58,718 bases of DNA, from the NCBI RefSeq assembly GCF_018613315.1, contig NZ_JAGGQL010000021.1, positions 1-58,718 of the forward strand. The letters are read 5' to 3'. The notes beneath the pieces are model-generated. The model was not told the origin of the DNA and did not search any database. It saw only the letters and a list, made by a program, of their open reading frames with translations. The DNA is from Bacillus sp. ISL-37. GTDB taxonomy: Bacteria > Bacillota > Bacilli > Bacillales > Cytobacillaceae. The position numbers and the translations under genes are program-made. Shown piece by piece: positions 46,494-56,998 of the stretch; position 1 is the first letter of the stretch; each line of letters begins with the position of its first letter.

Positions 46494-47267
46494 TTACCCT
46501 CCAATATTTATATACTTGGCAATGCTGTTCAGCATCTCTTCAACGGTGTACTTTACCGGCATGGCATGGACATTCAATCCCCATTGCTCTGCCTTCCTTT
46601 TTGAGACAGGACCGATACAGGCAACGATGCAATGCTCAAGCTTGCCTCTTAAATTTTGTTCTTCTACGATTTTCATAAAATGATCAATCGTAGAAGGGCT
46701 TGTAAATGTAAGTATATCAAGACTTTCTTCGGTTAGCATCTTAACGAGCTTGTCCCTGCTTTCTTCAGGCAGGAATGTCTCATAGATAATGATTTCTTCA
46801 ACGATGGCGCCCTTTTCCTTCAGTGCATTTGAAATATAATCCCTGGCCAGGTTCCCTTTTGGAATCAGGATTCTTTCCCCCTCATTAACATGAGGTAAGA
46901 ACTCATCGATGAATCCTTCGGCAACATATTCTGCTGGTACGAAGTCTACCTTTTGTCCCATGTCTTCAAGGATTTCTTTCGTTTTTTCGCCAATCACGGC
47001 TATTTTAGGTAGAGTCCGACTCTTTTTGATAAAAGAATAGAATGTTTCCACAGTCACATTGCTCGTAAAAATGATCCAATCGTAGTTATGTAAATTTGCA
47101 AGTGTATTATGTAGGTTTTTTGAAGCTGTAACCGGCTGAAAGGCAATAAGAGGGATTTCCACGGGAATCCCTCCATTTCTTTTAACCAAATCGGAGAAAG
47201 ACTTCGCGTGAGCCTTCCCCCTTGGAATCATGACTGTTTTATTTTGCAGCGAATGCGCTGGAATCAT
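46494..47267 (-). CDS. hemD: Uroporphyrinogen-III synthase
   Basis: 257 residues. It closes and inverts ring D of hydroxymethylbilane. The family is poorly conserved; visible elements are [46 protein letters not shown] and [15 protein letters not shown]. The ATGA overlap with hemC supports coupling and the assignment. Confidence 0.93.
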   Translation of the reverse strand: MIPAHSLQNKTVMIPRGKAHAKSFSDLVKRNGGIPVEIPLIAFQPVTASKNLHNTLANLHNYDWIIFTSNVTVETFYSFIKKSRTLPKIAVIGEKTKEILEDMGQKVDFVPAEYVAEGFIDEFLPHVNEGERILIPKGNLARDYISNALKEKGAIVEEIIIYETFLPEESRDKLVKMLTEESLDILTFTSPSTIDHFMKIVEEQNLRGKLEHCIVACIGPVSKRKAEQWGLNVHAMPVKYTVEEMLNSIAKYINIGG

Positions 47268-48199
47268 TCACTATCAAGCTCCTGTTTTACCTTGTCGATC
47301 AAGTCTTTCGCTCCCTGATTGATCAGCTTGTCTGCAGCTAGCTCTCCCAGCTCCTCAGGATTTTTGCCTGTAACCTGTTCCTTGAAGATTATCTTTCCAT
47401 CCGGTGAGCCGACTAGGGCTGTGAGCACAATTTCTTCTTTGTCATTAAGATATGCATACCCTGCAATCGGCACCTGGCAGCCGCCTTCCATCTTGTGAAG
47501 GAAAGCTCTTTCGGCTCTTACAGTAGCACTTGTTTCAGTGCAAGTGAATTTTTCAAGCAGTTGTAGAAGCTCTTCGTCATCGCCGCGGCACTCGATTGAA
47601 AGTGCTCCCTGGCCGACAGCAGGTACACAAATATCCTCATCGATGAACTCGGTTACTGTATCACTAGCCCATCCCATGCGCTTCAAACCGGCAGCAGCAA
47701 GGATAATACCATCATAGTCTTCTGTTTCAAGCTTAGCGATCCGTGTATCAATGTTTCCGCGAATCCACTTCATTTCAAGATCAGGGCGTTGAGCCAATAG
47801 CTGCGCGCTCCTGCGAAGGCTGCTTGTTCCGATGACTGAGCCCGGTTTCAGGTCTTTAAACGCAACATGATCGTTGGAAATAAGCACATCACGGTGATCT
47901 TCCCTCTCTGGGATAGCCCCGATGACAAGCCCCTCTGGAAGTACTGCAGGCATATCCTTCATGCTATGGACAGCCATATCAATTTCTTTGTCGAGCATCG
48001 CCTGTTCGATTTCTTTCACGAAAAGACCTTTTCCTCCGACCTTTGATAGAGTCACATCAAGAATTTTGTCTCCTTTTGTGACAATTTCCTTTACTTCAAA
48101 CTCAAAAGGAGCACCTAATTTCTTCAGCTGCTCAATTACCCAATTTGTTTGTGTCAATGCTAGCTTACTCCGTCTGGAGCCAACGATAATTTTTCTCAT
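47264..48199 (-). CDS. hemC: Hydroxymethylbilane synthase (porphobilinogen deaminase)
   Basis: 311 residues behind AGGAGG. It joins four porphobilinogens on a dipyrromethane cofactor bound to the cysteine in [13 protein letters not shown]. Other motifs: [39 protein letters not shown] and [14 protein letters not shown]. Confidence 0.97.
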   Translation of the reverse strand: MRKIIVGSRRSKLALTQTNWVIEQLKKLGAPFEFEVKEIVTKGDKILDVTLSKVGGKGLFVKEIEQAMLDKEIDMAVHSMKDMPAVLPEGLVIGAIPEREDHRDVLISNDHVAFKDLKPGSVIGTSSLRRSAQLLAQRPDLEMKWIRGNIDTRIAKLETEDYDGIILAAAGLKRMGWASDTVTEFIDEDICVPAVGQGALSIECRGDDEELLQLLEKFTCTETSATVRAERAFLHKMEGGCQVPIAGYAYLNDKEEIVLTALVGSPDGKIIFKEQVTGKNPEELGELAADKLINQGAKDLIDKVKQELDSE

Positions 48200-48212
48200 G
48201 ACAGCCTCCTAA

Positions 48213-49046
48213 TTATTGATACCAAAAATGGAAAGATGATAATTTTCCGAAAAGGAAAAAGTTGATTAAGACAATCAGGAACGATGCAACATTCCATAAG
48301 GCAAGCGATTTTCCGTACATCTCTTTGCCAACTCTCAAATATAGATAAATGCTATATACTGCAAGAACAATGAATGAACCGATCAGCTTGGCATCATACC
48401 ATGCAAGGTCAGGCACTTTGATCCACGCCCACTGAAGCCCAAGGATCAAGCTCAGAATTAGCATCGGTACACCAATGACATTCAATATGTATGACCAATA
48501 ATCAAGTTTCGTTAAATCGGTGATCCTCCATAACAGCTTACCCCACTTTTTCCGCTTTAAAAGGTCATATTGAATGAGATATAGAAGCGAAAAGACTACT
48601 GAAATCGAGAATGCCCCATATGACAGGATCGCCATGGTGATATGGATGAGCAAAAGCTCTGAGATCAGCTGCTCGGACATGACATTGGAGTCATACTGCA
48701 CCGGTGCAAAAGTATGGATCGCCATGATGATGAATCCAAGAATATTTGTAAAAAAGACAATAAAATCTACTTTTAATAGCTTATTAATCGCCAGCGACAG
48801 CGTTACCAGCACCCACGCATAAAAGTAAAGCCCTTCAAAGAGGGTCAGAACTGGAAAACGGCCTTTGTCGATCATGTAATATAACAGGAAAATTGTCTGG
48901 AATCCCCAAACAAATGCAAGTAACCAGAAAGCAACTTTGTTTGCCCTCCGGTTACTGTTAAGAAAATCGATAAAGTATAAGAGCACGCTGGCCGCATAAA
49001 TCACAATGGTTATTTCATGGAGACGTGTAATATAAAGATCACCCAT
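48213..49046 (-). CDS. hemX: HemX, membrane protein of the CcsA/cytochrome c assembly type
   Basis: 277 residues from ATG 49046 with AGAGG eight bases upstream. It has about eight membrane spans. The WAWIKVPDLAWYDAKLIGS segment resembles the tryptophan-rich haem-handling motif of the CcsA/CcmC group. In B. subtilis HemX lowers the cellular amount of HemA. Encoded directly after hemA. Confidence 0.9.
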   Translation of the reverse strand: MGDLYITRLHEITIVIYAASVLLYFIDFLNSNRRANKVAFWLLAFVWGFQTIFLLYYMIDKGRFPVLTLFEGLYFYAWVLVTLSLAINKLLKVDFIVFFTNILGFIIMAIHTFAPVQYDSNVMSEQLISELLLIHITMAILSYGAFSISVVFSLLYLIQYDLLKRKKWGKLLWRITDLTKLDYWSYILNVIGVPMLILSLILGLQWAWIKVPDLAWYDAKLIGSFIVLAVYSIYLYLRVGKEMYGKSLALWNVASFLIVLINFFLFGKLSSFHFWYQ

Positions 49047-49060
49047 GGACACTACCTCTC

Positions 49061-50407
49061 TTACGGCTGAAAAGAAGCCTGTGGCGAAGGAACTTTTACC
49101 TGCTTAGTTTCAGCTGTTTTCATTCCTTCTTGTTCAGCGACGAGCTGTTCAATATTAAAAATCTTCACGAAAAGATTAAGTGCTTCCTCTGCATCTGGAC
49201 CATCCGCAAGCTCCTTCGCCTGCAAAATCGGATCCTTCAGAAGTTGATTGATGATGCTCTTTGTATGCTTGTTAAGGACTTTAATATCACGATCTGATAG
49301 ATGAGGCAGTTTGCGTTCGATACTGTTCATCGTTTCTTGCTGGATAGAAAGAGCCTTGACCCTCAAAGCAGAAATGACCGGAACAACGCCAAGCGTATTC
49401 AGCCACTGTTTGAATTGGACAATCTCACTTTCAATCATGATAAGAATCTTCTCTGCTGCCTTCTGTCGTTCCTGCAGATTGGCTTCAACAATGCCCTCTA
49501 GATCATCGATATCATAAAGGAATACATTTTCCAGAGTCGCAATTTCCGGATCAAGATCACGGGGAACAGCGATATCCACCATGAATAATGGTTTTCCTTT
49601 TCGCTTTTGTTCGACCTTTGCCATCATATCCTTTGTGACGACAAAGTCCTTTGCACCTGTTGAACTGATAAGGATATCTGCATCCACCAGCGCAGTCTGG
49701 AGCTCATCCAAAGTTTTGGCCATGCCGGAAAAACGATTAGCCAAATCTTCAGCTTTCTGGTAAGTACGGTTGATGACCGTTACTTTCTTCGCTCCATTAG
49801 CATGAAGGTTCTGGATTGCCAGCTCGCCCATCTTGCCTGCACCAAGAATCAGCACATGCTTTTGATCAAGAGAGCCAAAAATCTTCTTGGCAAGTTCAAC
49901 AGCTGCGTAGCTGACAGAAACAGCGTTCGCACCGATATCTGTTTCGGAATGGCCACGCTTGGCAATAGTGACTGCCTGCTTGAATAGCTGGTTGAAGACG
50001 GTTCCAGTAGTGTTCTTTTCAAGGCCAAGCATGAAGCTTGAACGCACTTGCCCTAGGATTTGAGTTTCGCCCAGCACCATGGAGTTCAAGCCGCAAGAAA
50101 CCTTGAATAAATGTTCAATTGCCCCATCTTGTTCGTAAATGAACAGGAACGGCGTAAATTCTGCCTGAGGGATCCCGAACCATTCAGATAAAAACTCTTT
50201 GATATAATATCTGCCGGTGTGGAGCTGGTCCACGACAGCATATATTTCTGTACGGTTGCAAGTTGATACGATGACGTTCTCCAGGATGCTCTTCTTTTCT
50301 TGAAGGGCACTCATCGCTTCACCAAGGTTTCCCTCGTTGAATGTCAATCTTTCGCGGATTTCGACAGGGGCAGTTTTATAGTTTAGACCAACAACGATAA
50401 TATGCAT
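49061..50407 (-). CDS. hemA: Glutamyl-tRNA reductase
   Basis: 448 residues from ATG 50407 ([20 protein letters not shown]). It reduces glutamyl-tRNA to glutamate-1-semialdehyde, the first step of C5 haem synthesis. The nucleophile is C50 ([14 protein letters not shown]). The NADPH domain has [13 protein letters not shown], and a C-terminal dimerisation helix follows. First gene of hemA-X-C-D-B-L. The ribosome site GGGGGTG lies unusually far (about 10 bases) from the start. Confidence 0.97.
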   Translation of the reverse strand: MHIIVVGLNYKTAPVEIRERLTFNEGNLGEAMSALQEKKSILENVIVSTCNRTEIYAVVDQLHTGRYYIKEFLSEWFGIPQAEFTPFLFIYEQDGAIEHLFKVSCGLNSMVLGETQILGQVRSSFMLGLEKNTTGTVFNQLFKQAVTIAKRGHSETDIGANAVSVSYAAVELAKKIFGSLDQKHVLILGAGKMGELAIQNLHANGAKKVTVINRTYQKAEDLANRFSGMAKTLDELQTALVDADILISSTGAKDFVVTKDMMAKVEQKRKGKPLFMVDIAVPRDLDPEIATLENVFLYDIDDLEGIVEANLQERQKAAEKILIMIESEIVQFKQWLNTLGVVPVISALRVKALSIQQETMNSIERKLPHLSDRDIKVLNKHTKSIINQLLKDPILQAKELADGPDAEEALNLFVKIFNIEQLVAEQEGMKTAETKQVKVPSPQASFQP

Positions 50408-50453
50408 TATTAATTGACACCCCCACATAGAAATTGCATAATTGGCTAAGGCA

Positions 50454-50482
50454 ATTATACACGACGTTTTTTACCTTTTAAT
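50454..50482 (-). promoter_or_regulatory. Probable hem operon promoter
   Basis: Minus-strand TATAAT at 50454-50459, about 47 bases before hemA. The hexamer 17 bases upstream (ATTAAA) is a weak -35. I did not find a clear PerR box, although the B. subtilis hem operon is PerR-regulated. Confidence 0.35.
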
Positions 50483-50536
50483 GTTGTAAATGTGAACAAC
50501 TGTTGAAAAAACATATATATAATAGCATTAATTAAA

Positions 50537-50565
50537 TTGAACTATTTCGTCTGTCTGTTTGTTAT
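50537..50565 (+). promoter_or_regulatory. Possible promoter of the ysxD-like gene
   Basis: TTGAAC (50537-50542) and TGTTAT (50560-50565) lie 17 bases apart, about 100 bases before the gene start. Weak match; the region is AT-rich. Confidence 0.3.
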
Positions 50566-50665
50566 ACTTTTATACTATATCAAAAGCAAATAAACATACT
50601 CCCTAATGTACCTTATCAAAGTTTGTCCCTTAATTCAAGTGAGCCTTTCTGGAAGTGGTGAAGGA

Positions 50666-51151
50666 ATGAAAAATCAGAGAATTATACCAGGAATGATATT
50701 AATAGGATTTGGAATCTATTTTTATCTTCAACAGGAAAATGTTTCGTTGTTCAATGAATTTTATACGTGGCCTACACTCTTGATCATTGTCGGGGCTGCC
50801 TTTTTAGTTCAAGGATACTGGGGCAAGGATTATGAAGCCATCTTTCCAGGTGTGATCCTCGTTGGCTTCGGTGTTCACTTTCATGTGGTCAATAAATTCG
50901 ACCTCTGGCCCGATCACCTTGGTGCTTTTATTTTAATCATTGCTCTCGGCTTCTTGCTCCGCTATCAAAAAACAGGCAATGGCTTGTTTCACGGAGTCCT
51001 CTTTCTCATTTTAGCAGGGTTGCTTCTGTTTTATGACAGAATCACTGGATGGCTTGGTTTATTAGAAAATGGAGTCGCGACAGCATGGAGATTTTGGCCG
51101 GCAGCATTGATCCTTATTGGCGTTTACCTTTTATTTATAAAAAAGAAATAA
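50666..51151 (+). CDS. ysxD: Membrane protein, YsxD-like (LiaI/LiaF-type transmembrane region)
   Basis: 161 residues from ATG 50666 (MKNQRIIPGMILIGFGIYF). Four or more hydrophobic segments occur in repeated glycine-rich form (PGMILIGFGIYFYL, PGVILVGFGVHFHV, WPAALILIGVYLLF), like the membrane part of LiaI/LiaF proteins. In B. subtilis ysxD lies at this place between engB and hemA, which gives the name. Function unknown. Here it faces engB convergently. Confidence 0.7.
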   Translation: MKNQRIIPGMILIGFGIYFYLQQENVSLFNEFYTWPTLLIIVGAAFLVQGYWGKDYEAIFPGVILVGFGVHFHVVNKFDLWPDHLGAFILIIALGFLLRYQKTGNGLFHGVLFLILAGLLLFYDRITGWLGLLENGVATAWRFWPAALILIGVYLLFIKKK

Positions 51152-51218
51152 TAAAACTGACTAGATTCAGGAGTGAGACACTAATCTTCGTGCAAAAAGT
51201 AAATACTTAATAAAGTAA

Positions 51219-51262
51219 TAAAAACCCGCACCGTGTTCATCAACGGTGCGGGTTTCTTATTG
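51219..51262. terminator. Bidirectional terminator between the ysxD-like gene and engB
   Basis: Perfect 12-bp stem AACCCGCACCGT / ACGGTGCGGGTT with an 8-base loop, AT-rich on both sides. It lies between convergent genes. Confidence 0.9.
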
Positions 51263-51269
51263 CAAACGA

Positions 51270-51854
51270 TTATTTCATGAAGCTTCCTAAAACTGACCAG
51301 GCCTTGTCTTTCCCTTCTCCTGTTTCTGATGAGAAAAGAATGATCGTGTCGTTCGGGTCTAAATCAAGGGTTTCTTTTGTAATCTTTAAATGCTTTTGCC
51401 ACTTTGACTTTGGAATTTTATCCGCTTTAGTCGCGATAATGATGACCGGAATCTCGTAATGCTTGAGGAAATCATACATCATCACATCGTCTTTTGAAGG
51501 CGGATGCCTCAGGTCAACGATCAGCAGCATCGCCTTCAATTGTTCGCGTGAGGTAATATAGGTTTCAATCATCTTGCCCCAGGCTTCACGTTCGGATTTT
51601 GATACTTTAGCGTAGCCGTAACCTGGAACATCTACAAAGTGAAGCATTTCATTGATCAGGTAAAAATTCAAGGTCTGAGTCTTTCCTGGCTTCGAGGATG
51701 TCCTGGCAAGGCTTTTCCGGTTAAGCATTTTATTGATAAAAGAAGATTTACCAACATTCGATCGGCCTGCAAGCGCGAATTCCGGCAGATTACTTTCCGG
51801 ATACTGATTCGGCCTTACGGCACTGATCACGATTTCTGCACTATTTACTTTCAT
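51270..51854 (-). CDS. engB: Ribosome biogenesis GTPase EngB (YsxC)
   Basis: 194 residues. G1 [13 protein letters not shown], switch [14 protein letters not shown]3 [12 protein letters not shown] and G4 IIATKADKI are clear. Essential for 50S subunit assembly in B. subtilis. Its ATG overlaps the lonA stop (ATGA), giving coupling. Confidence 0.97.
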   Translation of the reverse strand: MKVNSAEIVISAVRPNQYPESNLPEFALAGRSNVGKSSFINKMLNRKSLARTSSKPGKTQTLNFYLINEMLHFVDVPGYGYAKVSKSEREAWGKMIETYITSREQLKAMLLIVDLRHPPSKDDVMMYDFLKHYEIPVIIIATKADKIPKSKWQKHLKITKETLDLDPNDTIILFSSETGEGKDKAWSVLGSFMK

Positions 51855-54178
51855 TGAGAATCACCGCTGGCGAGAGCGTGCTTCAATACTTCATCTAAAT
51901 GAGAAACTAACACAAATTCAAGCTCCTTACGTACACTTTCTGGAATATCATCAATATCTTTTTCATTATCCTTTGGACAAATAACCTTTGTTAGACCTGC
52001 TCTGTGAGCGCTCAACGATTTTTCCTTGAGACCGCCAATTGGCAATACGCGTCCTCTAAGCGTTATTTCTCCGGTCATTCCCACTTCCCTGCGGATCGGT
52101 TTTCCTGACAAAGCAGATACAAGTGCAGTAGCAATCGTAATACCCGCTGAAGGACCATCTTTCGGAACAGCACCCTCAGGAACATGGATATGGATATCAT
52201 TCTTCTCATGGAAGTCCGGATCAATGTCCAAATCCTTCGCTTTTGAGCGCACATAGCTGAAGGCAGCCTGGGCAGATTCCTTCATGACATCCCCAAGCTT
52301 ACCAGTAAGGACGAGCTTGCCTTTTCCTGGTGACAGGGAAACTTCAATTTGGAGGGTATCGCCACCGACTGTTGTATAAGCGAGACCAGTGGCAACGCCT
52401 ATCTGGTCTTCCAACTCAGCCTGCCCATACCTGAACTTAGTCTTTCCGAGGAAGTCCTCGACGTTCTTCTCACTAACGATCACACGTTTTTTCTCTCCAG
52501 AAACAACGATTTTCGCTGTTTTCCTGCAGATGGATGCAAGCTGCCTCTCAAGGGATCGCACACCAGATTCCCGAGTATAATAACGAATTACCTTCGTAAT
52601 CGCCTCATCCTTCATCTGAAGCTGTGATTTTGACAGACCATGGTCCTTGATTTGTCTTGGAAGGAGATGATCTTTGGCAATGTGCAGCTTTTCCTGCTCT
52701 GTATAGCCTGCAATATTGATGATCTCCATTCTGTCGAGCAACGGGCCAGGTACAGTTGAAAGATTATTGGCAGTAGCGATGAACATTACTTTTGAAAGGT
52801 CATATGGCTCTTCAATGTAATGATCGCTGAAATTATGGTTTTGTTCGGGATCGAGCACCTCTAGCATCGCAGAAGAAGGATCGCCGCGGAAATCATTGGA
52901 CATTTTATCGATTTCATCAAGAAGGAAAACAGGGTTAATCGTTCCTGCCTTTTTCATCCCCTGGATGACCCTTCCCGGCATAGCACCGACATAAGTCCGT
53001 CTGTGGCCGCGAATTTCCGACTCATCACGGACACCACCTAAAGACACCCTTACAAAATTACGGTTCAGGGATTTAGCGATTGACCTGGCCAAGCTTGTTT
53101 TACCGACTCCCGGAGGTCCAGCCAGACACAGGATTGGTCCTTTTAAAGAGTTCGTCAGCTTCTGCACCGCAAGATACTCAAGAACCCTTTCCTTTACTTT
53201 TTCCAGTCCGTAATGGTCCTTATCAAGGATCTTTTCAGCTTTGCTGATATCAAGATCATCCTCCGTCGACTTTGACCAAGGCAAAGCAACAAGCCATTCA
53301 ATATAATTCCGAATTACTGCGCTTTCTGCAGAAGTCGTCGGAACCTTTTCGTAACGGTCAAGTTCCTTCAAAGCAGTTTCCTTCACATTTTCAGGCATTC
53401 CGGCAAGCTCAATTTTTTCGGTAAGCTCAGCAATTTCTCCTGTCTTTCCTTCCTTTTCACCAAGCTCCTTCTGGATGGCCTTCATCTGTTCACGCAAATA
53501 ATATTCTTTCTGAGTTCGCTCCATGGAACGCTTTACACGCTGTCCAATCTTTTTCTCGAGGCCCAGCACTTCTTTTTCATTATGAATGATTTCAATGACA
53601 CGATTCATCCGGTCCTTGATGTCAATCGTCTCGAGAATTTCCTGTTTCTCTTTAAGCTTTAGCGGAAGATGGGAAGCGATGATATCAGCCATCCTACCCG
53701 GCTCTTCAATATCAGAAACAGATGCATACGTTTCCGCAGAAATTTTCTTGGACATTTTTATGTATTGTTCGAAATACTCAAGCATTGTCCTCATTAATGC
53801 TTCATCTTCGACATCCTTTGATTCATCATCTTCAAAGGTTTTTACTTTACAGGAATAATGGTCATTCTCATCAAAAAGTTCAATGATTTCAGCTCTGGAC
53901 AATCCTTCAACCAACACGCGGATCGTCCCGTTCGGGAGCTTCAGCATTTGTTTGACGCGAGTCAATGTACCCATCTGGTACAAATCCTCCTCGCCTGGTT
54001 CATCTATGGATATATCCTTTTGGGTTGTGAGATAGATTAAATGGTCATCCACCATTGCCTTCTCCAATGCCTGTACCGATTTTTCTCGTCCTACATCCAA
54101 ATGCAGAACCATCGTCGGGTACACAAGCAAACCGCGCAGCGGCAGAAGTGGGACAGTGTGCTCATTCTTATTCGCCAT
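51851..54178 (-). CDS. lonA: ATP-dependent protease La (LonA)
   Basis: 775 residues with GGAGGTG upstream. N-terminal substrate-binding domain ([20 protein letters not shown]), coiled-coil middle ([20 protein letters not shown]), AAA+ module with Walker [12 protein letters not shown] and Walker [11 protein letters not shown]. The C-terminal protease has the Ser-Lys dyad ([16 protein letters not shown]). Degrades misfolded and regulatory proteins. Forms a unit with engB. Confidence 0.97.
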   Translation of the reverse strand: MANKNEHTVPLLPLRGLLVYPTMVLHLDVGREKSVQALEKAMVDDHLIYLTTQKDISIDEPGEEDLYQMGTLTRVKQMLKLPNGTIRVLVEGLSRAEIIELFDENDHYSCKVKTFEDDESKDVEDEALMRTMLEYFEQYIKMSKKISAETYASVSDIEEPGRMADIIASHLPLKLKEKQEILETIDIKDRMNRVIEIIHNEKEVLGLEKKIGQRVKRSMERTQKEYYLREQMKAIQKELGEKEGKTGEIAELTEKIELAGMPENVKETALKELDRYEKVPTTSAESAVIRNYIEWLVALPWSKSTEDDLDISKAEKILDKDHYGLEKVKERVLEYLAVQKLTNSLKGPILCLAGPPGVGKTSLARSIAKSLNRNFVRVSLGGVRDESEIRGHRRTYVGAMPGRVIQGMKKAGTINPVFLLDEIDKMSNDFRGDPSSAMLEVLDPEQNHNFSDHYIEEPYDLSKVMFIATANNLSTVPGPLLDRMEIINIAGYTEQEKLHIAKDHLLPRQIKDHGLSKSQLQMKDEAITKVIRYYTRESGVRSLERQLASICRKTAKIVVSGEKKRVIVSEKNVEDFLGKTKFRYGQAELEDQIGVATGLAYTTVGGDTLQIEVSLSPGKGKLVLTGKLGDVMKESAQAAFSYVRSKAKDLDIDPDFHEKNDIHIHVPEGAVPKDGPSAGITIATALVSALSGKPIRREVGMTGEITLRGRVLPIGGLKEKSLSAHRAGLTKVICPKDNEKDIDDIPESVRKELEFVLVSHLDEVLKHALASGDSQ

Positions 54179-54499
54179 GACATTGCACCTCCAACATGCA
54201 TTGTATCAAACCATAAGTATAATAATACTTTGTTGTTCAATTCTATCGTATTTATTTTCAAGTGTCTAATAACAAGAGCAGTTAGCACCTTATTGCCTCA
54301 TTGATTAGTATCCTGATATTCATGTGAAAATATGTCTACATCTGAAGTTACTTTCAAAACCAAACATAAGCTTATTTCTTTTGGAAAATAGCAAATTCAG
54401 CCCGGGTACCTTCATTACACCCTCTTTCCTTTTTCAGGGAAAAATAAACCCGTTCCTACTGTTTGGTTAACTTTTGGCGAAACAGCAGCAAAACAGCGT
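54179..54499. other. lonA upstream region
   Basis: 321 bases without a gene between lonA and the lonB terminator. It is AT-rich and should hold the lonA promoter. TTAGAC and TAGAAT 18 bases apart on the minus strand are a weak candidate. No operator I can name. Confidence 0.4.
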
Positions 54500-54531
54500 A
54501 AAAAAAGAACGCCGGCAAGCGTTCTTTTTTA
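54500..54531 (-). terminator. lonB terminator, displaced by an inserted element
   Basis: AAAAAAGAACGC pairs with GCGTTCTTTTTT. The T-rich tract on the lonB side is part of the 10-bp direct repeat flanking the MITE-like copy B. The element therefore lies between the lonB stop codon and its terminator. Confidence 0.85.
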
Positions 54532-54724
54532 ATGGCTCTTTTCTCCAACTTAGTTGCTATTGACTACAAAATAGGATTGAATTACCTAAGTTCCTTTACA
54601 AAATTAACGCTTAATGTGAGAAAAGAGCTTGCAAACTTAATACCGACATACAAACTGGCTTTTATCACGTTAAAATCGGCTTTAGGATTTTAACAACATC
54701 TTTACGAAAACAGCCTTTTTTAAT
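54524..54724 (-). mobile_element. MITE-like element, copy B, with 10-bp flanking direct repeats
   Basis: The body 54534-54714 (181 bp) is flanked by CTTTTTTAAT on both sides (54524-54533 and 54715-54724). On the minus strand it starts GCTGTTTTCGTAAAGAT and ends GAGAAAAGAGCC. The internal hairpin GTTAAAATC/GATTTTAAC (54669-54694) and the paired GCTCTTTTCTC / GAGAAAAGAGC (54535-54545 and 54618-54628) are shared with copy A. Its direct repeat differs from that of copy A, as expected for target-site duplications. Confidence 0.85.
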
Positions 54725-54725
54725 A

Positions 54726-56393
54726 TTAGCTCGTCTCTTTTGCCGTTAAGTCACTGGCAGCCTTGATGATTTGCTCCCTCGGATGGTCTTTTTCAAGAGC
54801 AATTTCAAACACTTCATTCAGGTGTGTGACTGGAATGATTTCTATATCTGTGATTTCATTAAGGATGGTCTGCACATTTTCCTGCGGAATGATTACCTTT
54901 TTGGCACCTGCTTTTTTCGCTGCCTTCACTTTTGGATAGACACCGCCAATCGGCTTTACATTCCCATGGATGCTAATTTCTCCTGTCATTGCGACTGTAT
55001 GGTCCATTGGGATTTTATAGATTGCTGAATAAATTCCCGTAGCCATTGCAATTCCAGCAGATGGACCATCGATTGGGGTACCTCCAGGGAAATTGACATG
55101 GATGTCGAATTCATCAGCTGGAACACCCATTGATCTAAGAACAGTGATGACATTTTCAATTGAACCTCTCGCCATACTCTTTCTGCGGATTGATTTTCCC
55201 TGTCCGCCGATGCTCTCTTCATCGACGATGCCAGTGATATTGATTGAGCCTTTATCCTTCGCTTTGATGACTGTCACTTCGATTTCAAGAAGCGCACCCG
55301 TATTGGGCCCATACACAGCCAATCCATTGACAAGACCGACCGTTGACTTTTCATTGATTCTTCTTTCCATCCTTGGTGTGAGCTGGCTCGAATGGACGAC
55401 CCATTCAATTTCCTCTTCTTTAATGTAAGTTCGTTCGTCAGTAATTGCTAATCCTGCAGCAATCTGCACCATATTTACGGCTTCACGGCCATTTCGTGCA
55501 TAATTTGACAAGATTTCAATCGCTTTTTCACTCATATTCAGTTCTACTTTTTCAGCTGCATTCCTTGCTACTTCTGAAATTTCCTCCTGTGATAACTCAC
55601 GGAAAAACACTTCCATGCATCTCGATCTGATTGCCGGAGGGATTTCGCTTGGAGTTCTCGTCGTCGCGCCTACAAGGCGGAAGTCTGCCGGGAGCCCATT
55701 TTTGAAGATGTCGTGGATATGGCTTGGGATTTGCGTATTTTCCTCATTATAATACGCACTCTCTAAAAATACTTTCCTGTCTTCCAGTACTTTTAAAAGC
55801 TTGTTCATCTGGATTGGGTGCAGCTCACCAATTTCATCAATGAATAAAACTCCTCCATGAGCATTGGTCACTGCACCCTGTTTCGGCTGAGGAATGCCAG
55901 CCTGTCCCATCGCACCAGCCCCTTGATAAATCGGATCATGAACGGAACCGATTAATGGGTCAGCAATTCCTCTCTCATCAAACCTGGCCGTTGTAGCATC
56001 CAGCTCAACAAATACTGAAGATTTTTTGAAGGGGGATTTTTGGTTTTGCTTTGCTTCTTCTAATACGAGCCTGGCGGCGGCAGTTTTTCCTACTCCCGGT
56101 GGCCCATAAATGATGACATGCTGCGGATTGGGTCCACATAACGCTGCTTTAAGTGCCTTGATTCCATCTTCCTGCCCGACAATGTCCTTGAAGCTGGATG
56201 GCCTGACTTTTTCGGCAAGCGGTTCACTCAGGGAGACCGATCTCATCTTTCTTAACTGTTCCATTTCCTTTCGGGATTCCCGATCAATTGATACTTTTTG
56301 CGTCCGCTGATTCCTGAGTAAATTCCAGAAATACAGCCCGATGATGATTCCGAAAAACAGCTGTATAAACAAGGCGATTCCGGTCCAACTCAA
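54726..56393 (-). CDS. lonB: ATP-dependent Lon-like protease LonB (sporulation type)
   Basis: 555 residues from TTG 56393, with GGAGGG eight bases upstream. N-terminal membrane anchor (LFIQLFFGIIIGLYFWNLL). The AAA+ domain has [16 protein letters not shown] and GVLFIDEIGELHPIQ. The protease domain has the serine in IDGPSAGIAMATGIY and the paired lysine in GGVYPKVKAAKKAG. Unlike LonA it lacks the long N-terminal domain. In B. subtilis it is made in the forespore under sigma-F. Its transcript now has a ~182-base insertion before the terminator. Confidence 0.95.
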   Translation of the reverse strand: MSWTGIALFIQLFFGIIIGLYFWNLLRNQRTQKVSIDRESRKEMEQLRKMRSVSLSEPLAEKVRPSSFKDIVGQEDGIKALKAALCGPNPQHVIIYGPPGVGKTAAARLVLEEAKQNQKSPFKKSSVFVELDATTARFDERGIADPLIGSVHDPIYQGAGAMGQAGIPQPKQGAVTNAHGGVLFIDEIGELHPIQMNKLLKVLEDRKVFLESAYYNEENTQIPSHIHDIFKNGLPADFRLVGATTRTPSEIPPAIRSRCMEVFFRELSQEEISEVARNAAEKVELNMSEKAIEILSNYARNGREAVNMVQIAAGLAITDERTYIKEEEIEWVVHSSQLTPRMERRINEKSTVGLVNGLAVYGPNTGALLEIEVTVIKAKDKGSINITGIVDEESIGGQGKSIRRKSMARGSIENVITVLRSMGVPADEFDIHVNFPGGTPIDGPSAGIAMATGIYSAIYKIPMDHTVAMTGEISIHGNVKPIGGVYPKVKAAKKAGAKKVIIPQENVQTILNEITDIEIIPVTHLNEVFEIALEKDHPREQIIKAASDLTAKETS

Positions 56394-56554
56394 TTTACAT
56401 TCCCTCCCGTAAGTTGATACTATTGGCTTTAACCTAGTATCTCCCTGAGAGTGTTGGAATAAACAATATTTTCAAGTGAATTTTTCCACCCGGAGAGACC
56501 TTATTCTGGAAGGATTAAAGAGTGTTTCGTCAAAATGAATAAAGCATTTTCTGG

Positions 56555-56918
56555 TTCTGACAGCTTTTCTTCTTTTACCGCTGAACCTGTCCGAAGTTTG
56601 CTCTTGTTCTGACAGCTTTTCCTATTCCACCACCAAACCTGTCCGAAGTCGGCCTTAGTTCTGACAGCTTTTTCTCTTTCAACACCAAACCTGTCTGAAG
56701 TTGCCCTTAGTTCTGACAGCTTTTCTTCTTCCACCACCAAACTTGTCCGAAGTTGTCCCTAGTTCTGACAGCTTTTCCTCTTCCACCACCAAACCTGTCG
56801 GAAGTTGCCCTTACTTCTGACAGCTTATCCTATTCCACCACCAAACCTGTCCGAAGTCGGCCTTAGTTCTGACAGCTTTCCTTCTTTTCACACCAAACTT
56901 GTCTGAAGTTTGCTCTGG
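56555..56918. repeat. 52-bp tandem repeat array 3 (7 units)
   Basis: Seven units of exactly 52 bases begin TTCTGACAGCTTTTC and contain CACCAAACCTGTCCGAAG. TTCTGACAG and CTGTC(C/T)GAA form an inverted repeat both within a unit and across unit borders. The array fills most of the 605-base gap between lonB and clpX. A 79-codon frame on the minus strand is a by-product of the repeats. Confidence 0.97.
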
Positions 56919-56959
56919 CTCAACTAGAATTCTTTATTTCGGAGAGAGATCTTATAAAC

Positions 56960-56996
56960 GAAAAAAATCCCGGTGAATAACCACCGGGATTTTGTG
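56960..56996 (-). terminator. clpX terminator
   Basis: AAAATCCCGGTG pairs with CCACCGGGATTTT around a short AT loop. On the minus strand it is followed by TTTTTTCG. Directly after clpX. Confidence 0.92.
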
Positions 56997-56998
56997 TA

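Noticed and set aside
56501-56740. 79-codon minus-strand frame upstream of lonB
   Set aside because: It is a translation of the 52-bp array. Because 52 is not a multiple of three, successive units are read in different frames, and the protein has no conserved sense.
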